Origin: Streptomyces sp. CCM_MD2014
GTDB taxonomy: Bacteria; Actinomycetota; Actinomycetes; Streptomycetales; Streptomycetaceae
Direction: 5' to 3'
Assembly: GCF_000772045.1 (NCBI RefSeq)
Contig: NZ_CP009754.1
Span: forward strand, 1,798,001-1,862,000
Length of the DNA: 64,000 bases
The notes beneath the pieces are model-generated. The model worked only from the letters and a program-made list of their open reading frames with translations. It was not told the DNA's origin and made no database searches. Below, piece by piece: positions 59,661-64,000 of the stretch. The position numbers and the translations under genes are program-made. Positions within the stretch are counted from its first letter, which is position 1; each line of letters opens with the position of its first letter.

Positions 59661-62600
59661 GTGTCCGAACACCGTGGCAGCGCAGGCGGCTCCGCACTGT
59701 TCCCCCGGACCGGGACCGTGCTGCCCTGGGTCCTGACCGGTCCCGGCGCCGCCGCCGTGCGGGCCCGTTCCGAGGCTCTGCGTACGCATCTGCGCGCGAG
59801 CACCGCATGGTCGCCGACCGGTGTCGGACAGGCCCTCCTCGCCGGGGCTGGAGCCGGGGCGGACACCCACCGGACCGTCGTACTCGCCGGGGACCGCGCG
59901 CAGACCCTCGACGCGCTCGCCGCGCTGTCCGCCGGCGCCGACCACCCGGCGGTGTTCACCGGCACCCGCGCGGATGCCTCCCCGGCGGGGCCGGTGTTCG
60001 TCTTCCCAGGGCAGGGCTCCCAGTGGACCGGCATGGCCCGCGAACTCCTCGACGCCGCACCGGTGTTCGCCCGCAAGCTGCACGACTGCGCCGACGCGTT
60101 CGCCCCCTACCTGGGCCACTCCCTGCTGGACTCCGTGACGGGCGCGGCCGGTGGACCCGAGCTGCTCGGCGCCGACGTGGTGCAGCCCGCGCTGTTCGCG
60201 GTCATGGTGGCGCTGACCGACCTGTGGAGCGCGGCCGGGGTCGCCCCCGGCGCCGTGCTCGGGCACAGCCTCGGTGAGCTGGCCGCCGCGCATGTCGCCG
60301 GGGCGCTGTCCCTGGACGACAGCGCCCGGGTCGTGGCCCGCTGGAGCCAGGCGCAGGCCACCCTCGCCGGGCGCGGCGACATGGTGTCGGTGCTGCTGCC
60401 CGCCGACGAACTCGCCGACCTGCTCGACCGGCGCTGGCCGGGCAGGCTGGTCGTCGCCGTGGAGAACAGCCCCGGCTCGGCCGTGGCCTCCGGTGACCTG
60501 GACGCCGCGGTGGAACTCGTGGCCCACCTCGCCGCCGAGGGCATCCACGCCCGGCGCGTCGACGTGGGACTCGCCGCGCACTCCCCGCACATCGACGCGA
60601 TCCTCACCCGCATCCACGCGGACATCGCCCCCATCCGCGCCCACACCCCCCGCATCCCCGTCTACTCCGCGCTGCACGGCGGAGCGCTGGACGGCACGCC
60701 CATGGACGCCGCCTACTGGTGCCGCAACCTGCGCTCCACCGTCCGCTTCGCCGACGCCACCCGCGCGGCGCTGGAAGCCGGGCACACCACGCTCGTCGAG
60801 GTCAGCCCGCACCCGGTGCTCACCACCGCCATGGAGGTCTCCGCGACCCGGTCGGCCCATGCGGCCACCGTCCTCGGCACCCTGCGGCGCGGTGAGGGCG
60901 GTCCATCCCGCTTCCTCGCGTCACTGGCCGAGCTGCACGTGTCCGGCGGTGACGCCGACCTGCGGACCGTCCTGCCCGCCTCCAAAGCCGCAGGACTGCC
61001 GGAGGCGGTCCTCGCCGCCGGGCCGCACGGGGAGTCCGCCGACGGCGACTGCCCGCGCGAGGTTCTGCGCGACCGCCTGGCGCCGCTCGACCCGGCCGAA
61101 CGCCGCGCCCAACTGCTGACCGTGGTGCGGGAGTCCGCCGCCGCGGCACTCGACGGCGACGGCCAGGGCTCCATCGACGGCCGGCGCACCTTCCGGGACC
61201 TCGGCATCACCTCGCTTGCCGCCGTCGGCATCCGCGACCGGCTGCACTCCGCGACCGGGCTGCGGCTCTCCCCGACCGTCGTCTTCGACCACCCCACGCC
61301 GGACGCGCTCGCCGCCCATCTGGACGCCGAACTGTTCGGCACCGGTGCCGACGCCGAGCCCGCCCCGGCCGCCGGGGCCCGGGCAGTGCCGCACGACGAA
61401 CCCATGGCGATCGTCGGCATGGCGTGCCGCTACCCGGGTGGCGTGGGCACCCCCGCCGACCTGTGGCGCACGGTCCTCGCCGGCGTCGATGCGGTCGGCC
61501 CGCTGCCCGCGGACCGCGGCTGGAACATCGCCGACGGCTACGACCCCGAACTGGCCGGCCCCGGCCGGTTCTCCCAGCGCGAGGGCGGATTCCTCCACGA
61601 CGCCGCCGAGTTCGACGCGGAGTTCTTCGGGATCTCGCCGCGCGAGGCGCTCGCCATGGACCCGCAGCAGCGGCTCGCCCTGGAGTCCGCCTGGGAGGCG
61701 ATCGAGGACGCCGGACTCGACGCGCACTCCCTCAAGGGCTCCCGCACCGGTGTGTTCCTCGGCCTCATCACCCAGGACTACGGCCCTCGCGCCGGCGAGC
61801 CCACCGCGCAGGCCGGCGCCGTCGAGGGGCACCTGTTCCTCGGTTCCACCGGCAGCGTCGCCTCCGGCCGCCTCTCTTACACGCTCGGCCTGCAGGGGCC
61901 GTCGCTGACCATCGACACCGCCTGCTCCTCGTCGCTGGTCGCGCTGCACGAGGCGTGCCAGGCGCTGCGCACCGGTGACTGTGACATGGCGCTGACCGGC
62001 GGTGTCACCGTGATGCCGAGCACCGGCATGCTCGTCGAGTTCTCCCGCCAGCGGGGCCTGTCCCCCGACGGGCGCTGCAAGGCGTTCTCCGCGTCCGCCG
62101 ACGGCTTCGGTCTGGCCGAGGGCGTGGGCATGCTCGTCGTCGAGCGGCTGTCGGACGCGCGGCGTCTGGGTCACCGGGTGCTGGCGGTGGTGCGGGGCAG
62201 CGCGGTCAATCAGGACGGTGCGTCGAACGGGCTGAGCGCGCCGAGTGGTCCCGCTCAGCAGCGGGTGATCCGGCAGGCACTGGTGAACGCCGGGGTGCAG
62301 GCCTCCCAGGTGGACGTGGTGGAGGCGCACGGCACGGGCACCCGGCTCGGCGACCCGATCGAGGCGCAGGCACTCCTCGCGACCTACGGACAGAGCCGGC
62401 CGGCCGAACGGCCCTTGTGGCTGGGCTCGTTGAAGTCCAACATCGGGCACGCACAGGCGGCAGCCGGTGTCGGCGGCGTGATCAAGATGGTGATGGCACT
62501 GCGCGAGGGCGTCCTGCCGCGCACCCTGCACGCGGACGAACCGTCCCCTCACATCGACTGGACGGCGGGGAACGTACGGCTGCTCACCGAGGAACGGGAG

Positions 62601-64000
62601 TGGCCCGAGACCGGGCATCCCCGCCGGGCCGCGGTGTCGTCGTTCGGCGTGAGCGGCACCAACGCCCACGTGATCCTTGAAGCCGCCCCCGGGACCGGCG
62701 GTGCGCCCGAAGTGTCCGACGGCGTCCTCGGCAGCACGCCCGAAACCGTGCCGTGGGTACTGTCCGCCGCGTCCGCCGATGCCCTGCGCGCGCAGGCCGA
62801 GCGACTGCGCGGACACCTGGCCGAGCGGCCCGGACCGGCCTCCGCCGACGTGGCGTTCGGCCTCGCGACGAGGCGTACGGCGCTCGAGCACCGGGCCGTC
62901 GCCGTGGGCGCCGACCGCGGCGAACTCCTCGACGCCCTGGACGCGTTGAGCGCCGGACGCCCCGCTCCCCAAGCCGTGCTGGGTGACGCGGCCGCCCATT
63001 CCCGCCGTCCCGTTTTCGTGTTTCCGGGGCAGGGGTCGCAGTGGGTGGGGATGGCGGTGGAGTTGTTGGACTCCTCGCCGGTGTTCGCGGAGTCGATGGC
63101 AGCGTGCCGGGAGGCGCTGACGGAGTTCGTGGAATGGGACCTGCTTCAGGTCCTGCACTCCGAGGACCCGTCGGCGCTGGAGGCTGTGGACGTGGTGCAG
63201 CCGGTGCTGTGGGCGGTGATGGTGTCCCTGGCCGCGCTCTGGCGGGCCTGCGGGGTACAGCCTGCCGCAGTGGTGGGCCACTCCCAGGGTGAGATCGCGG
63301 CCGCGGTGGTGGCCGGCGGCCTGTCGCTGCGCGACGGCGCACGAGTGGTCGCCCTGCGCAGCGCGGTGATCGGCCGCCTGCTGGCAGGCAAGGGCGGCAT
63401 GGCCTCCGTGGCCCTGCCATCCGACGCGGTACGGGAACGACTGACACCCTGGGAAGGACGCCTGTCCCTGGCAGCCGTCAACGGCCCGTCGTCAAGTGTG
63501 GTCTGCGGACACCTCGACGCACTGGACGCATTCGTGAACGCACTCGAACACGACGGAGTCAGAGTGCGGCGCATCGCCGTCGACTACGCCTCACACTCGG
63601 TCTTCGTGGAACAGGCGGAGGAAGAACTCCGCGACGTCCTGGCGGACGTCTCCCCCCTGCCGGGCACGGTGCCCTTCTACTCCACCGTCACCGGCGCAGT
63701 CCACGACACCACCGGACTCGACGCCGGGTACTGGTACCGCAACCTGCGGCAGACAGTGCGCTTCGAGGAAACCGTACGCGAGTTGACACGCCGCGGCTTC
63801 GACGCCTTCATCGAGGTCAGCGCCCACCCGGTACTCACAGTCGGCGTCCAGGAGACTCTGGAAGCCGCCGGCACCCGCCCTGCCGTCTGCGGAACACTGC
63901 GCCGGGGCGAGGGCGGTGCGCGACGGCTGCTCACCTCACTCGGCCAAGCATGGGTCGCAGGCGTCGCAGTCGACTGGTCCCGGCTCGTGCCGGCCGGACA
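59661..64000 (+). CDS. Modular type I polyketide synthase, first protein (loading AT-ACP, then KS-AT...), truncated by window edge
   Basis: Starts at GTG 59661 (GGGAG eight bases upstream) and stays open to the window end: 1446 codons. Order seen: loading AT (about 113-400; FVFPGQGSQWTGMA, GHSLGE with S203), ACP (DLGITSLAAV, S518), ketosynthase (about 575-1010; DTACSSSLVAL with C755, VEAHGTGTRLGDP, SLKSNIGHAQAAAG) and a second AT (GHSQGE, S1208). The loading AT has VARWS where extender ATs have VALRS, losing the Arg that grips the malonyl carboxylate, so a monocarboxylic acyl starter is expected. The extender AT has YASH (1309-1312), the methylmalonyl-CoA signature. The AT-ACP loading design is that of DEBS and avermectin synthase. 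Reductive domains are not yet reached. Confidence 0.95.
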   Translation, partial: MSEHRGSAGGSALFPRTGTVLPWVLTGPGAAAVRARSEALRTHLRASTAWSPTGVGQALLAGAGAGADTHRTVVLAGDRAQTLDALAALSAGADHPAVFTGTRADASPAGPVFVFPGQGSQWTGMARELLDAAPVFARKLHDCADAFAPYLGHSLLDSVTGAAGGPELLGADVVQPALFAVMVALTDLWSAAGVAPGAVLGHSLGELAAAHVAGALSLDDSARVVARWSQAQATLAGRGDMVSVLLPADELADLLDRRWPGRLVVAVENSPGSAVASGDLDAAVELVAHLAAEGIHARRVDVGLAAHSPHIDAILTRIHADIAPIRAHTPRIPVYSALHGGALDGTPMDAAYWCRNLRSTVRFADATRAALEAGHTTLVEVSPHPVLTTAMEVSATRSAHAATVLGTLRRGEGGPSRFLASLAELHVSGGDADLRTVLPASKAAGLPEAVLAAGPHGESADGDCPREVLRDRLAPLDPAERRAQLLTVVRESAAAALDGDGQGSIDGRRTFRDLGITSLAAVGIRDRLHSATGLRLSPTVVFDHPTPDALAAHLDAELFGTGADAEPAPAAGARAVPHDEPMAIVGMACRYPGGVGTPADLWRTVLAGVDAVGPLPADRGWNIADGYDPELAGPGRFSQREGGFLHDAAEFDAEFFGISPREALAMDPQQRLALESAWEAIEDAGLDAHSLKGSRTGVFLGLITQDYGPRAGEPTAQAGAVEGHLFLGSTGSVASGRLSYTLGLQGPSLTIDTACSSSLVALHEACQALRTGDCDMALTGGVTVMPSTGMLVEFSRQRGLSPDGRCKAFSASADGFGLAEGVGMLVVERLSDARRLGHRVLAVVRGSAVNQDGASNGLSAPSGPAQQRVIRQALVNAGVQASQVDVVEAHGTGTRLGDPIEAQALLATYGQSRPAERPLWLGSLKSNIGHAQAAAGVGGVIKMVMALREGVLPRTLHADEPSPHIDWTAGNVRLLTEEREWPETGHPRRAAVSSFGVSGTNAHVILEAAPGTGGAPEVSDGVLGSTPETVPWVLSAASADALRAQAERLRGHLAERPGPASADVAFGLATRRTALEHRAVAVGADRGELLDALDALSAGRPAPQAVLGDAAAHSRRPVFVFPGQGSQWVGMAVELLDSSPVFAESMAACREALTEFVEWDLLQVLHSEDPSALEAVDVVQPVLWAVMVSLAALWRACGVQPAAVVGHSQGEIAAAVVAGGLSLRDGARVVALRSAVIGRLLAGKGGMASVALPSDAVRERLTPWEGRLSLAAVNGPSSSVVCGHLDALDAFVNALEHDGVRVRRIAVDYASHSVFVEQAEEELRDVLADVSPLPGTVPFYSTVTGAVHDTTGLDAGYWYRNLRQTVRFEETVRELTRRGFDAFIEVSAHPVLTVGVQETLEAAGTRPAVCGTLRRGEGGARRLLTSLGQAWVAGVAVDWSRLVPAG

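Noticed and set aside
59535..60860. 441-codon minus-strand ORF antisense to the PKS loading AT
   Set aside because: Shadow of the PKS frame; the plus strand carries AT and ACP motifs throughout.

Overview
This is about 64 kb of very GC-rich DNA. Third-position G/C bias, GTG/TTG starts, many ATGA/GTGA start-stop overlaps and the gene content (LAL regulator with a TTA codon, modular type I PKS, XRE-TetR fusion, RNase Sa family enzyme, SWIM/SNF2 pair) point to Streptomyces or a very close actinomycete. The left two thirds is metabolism and transport. The right end, from about 45.7 kb, is the edge of a secondary-metabolite cluster that runs out of the window.

1-15.3 kb: the 3' end of a drug-type MFS exporter; a cobalamin-dependent radical SAM enzyme that I recognise as the hopanoid C-3 methylase HpnR; and a compact formate dehydrogenase / selenocysteine island. 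The island holds an iron-sulfur subunit, an NrfD-type membrane subunit, a small lipoprotein and a catalytic subunit whose reading frame is interrupted by an in-frame TGA at 7110-7112, followed by a SECIS-like hairpin. Next to it, pointing inward, are selD, selB and selA, with tRNA-Sec (selC) on the other strand. The whole known bacterial machinery to make and insert selenocysteine therefore sits beside its only visible client.

15.3-28.7 kb: two catabolic modules. The first is a carnitine operon (XRE-TetR regulator, BKACE-type dehydrocarnitine cleavage enzyme, carnitine 3-dehydrogenase, betainyl-CoA thioesterase), interrupted by a structured intergenic element. The second is a hydroxyproline operon (three-subunit D-hydroxyproline dehydrogenase, DHDPS-family deaminase, epimerase) with a FadR-type GntR gene. 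Between them lie an enolase-superfamily enzyme, decayed gene fragments and an ABC exporter.

28.7-45.4 kb: a SWIM zinc-finger/SNF2 helicase pair; a ROK kinase with a small membrane protein; a CUT2-type sugar ABC transporter with a HutC-type GntR regulator and a Gfo/Idh/MocA dehydrogenase that share a candidate operator; a 20-bp tandem repeat array; an IS5-type transposase relic; a two-component system; and a secreted guanyl-specific ribonuclease.

45.7-64 kb: a MarR regulator and an MFS exporter with fused beta-sandwich domains, a large LAL regulator, then a biosynthetic segment: macrolide-type glycosyltransferase, rmlA and rmlB on the minus strand; an O-methyltransferase-like protein, an alpha/beta hydrolase with Cys in place of the usual Ser nucleophile, an NRPS-like condensation / relic adenylation / carrier protein, and the start of a type I PKS (loading AT-ACP, then KS-AT with a methylmalonyl signature) on the plus strand. 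The likely product is a glycosylated reduced polyketide. The hydrolase and relic-A protein are the least conventional parts and the best candidates for new biochemistry.
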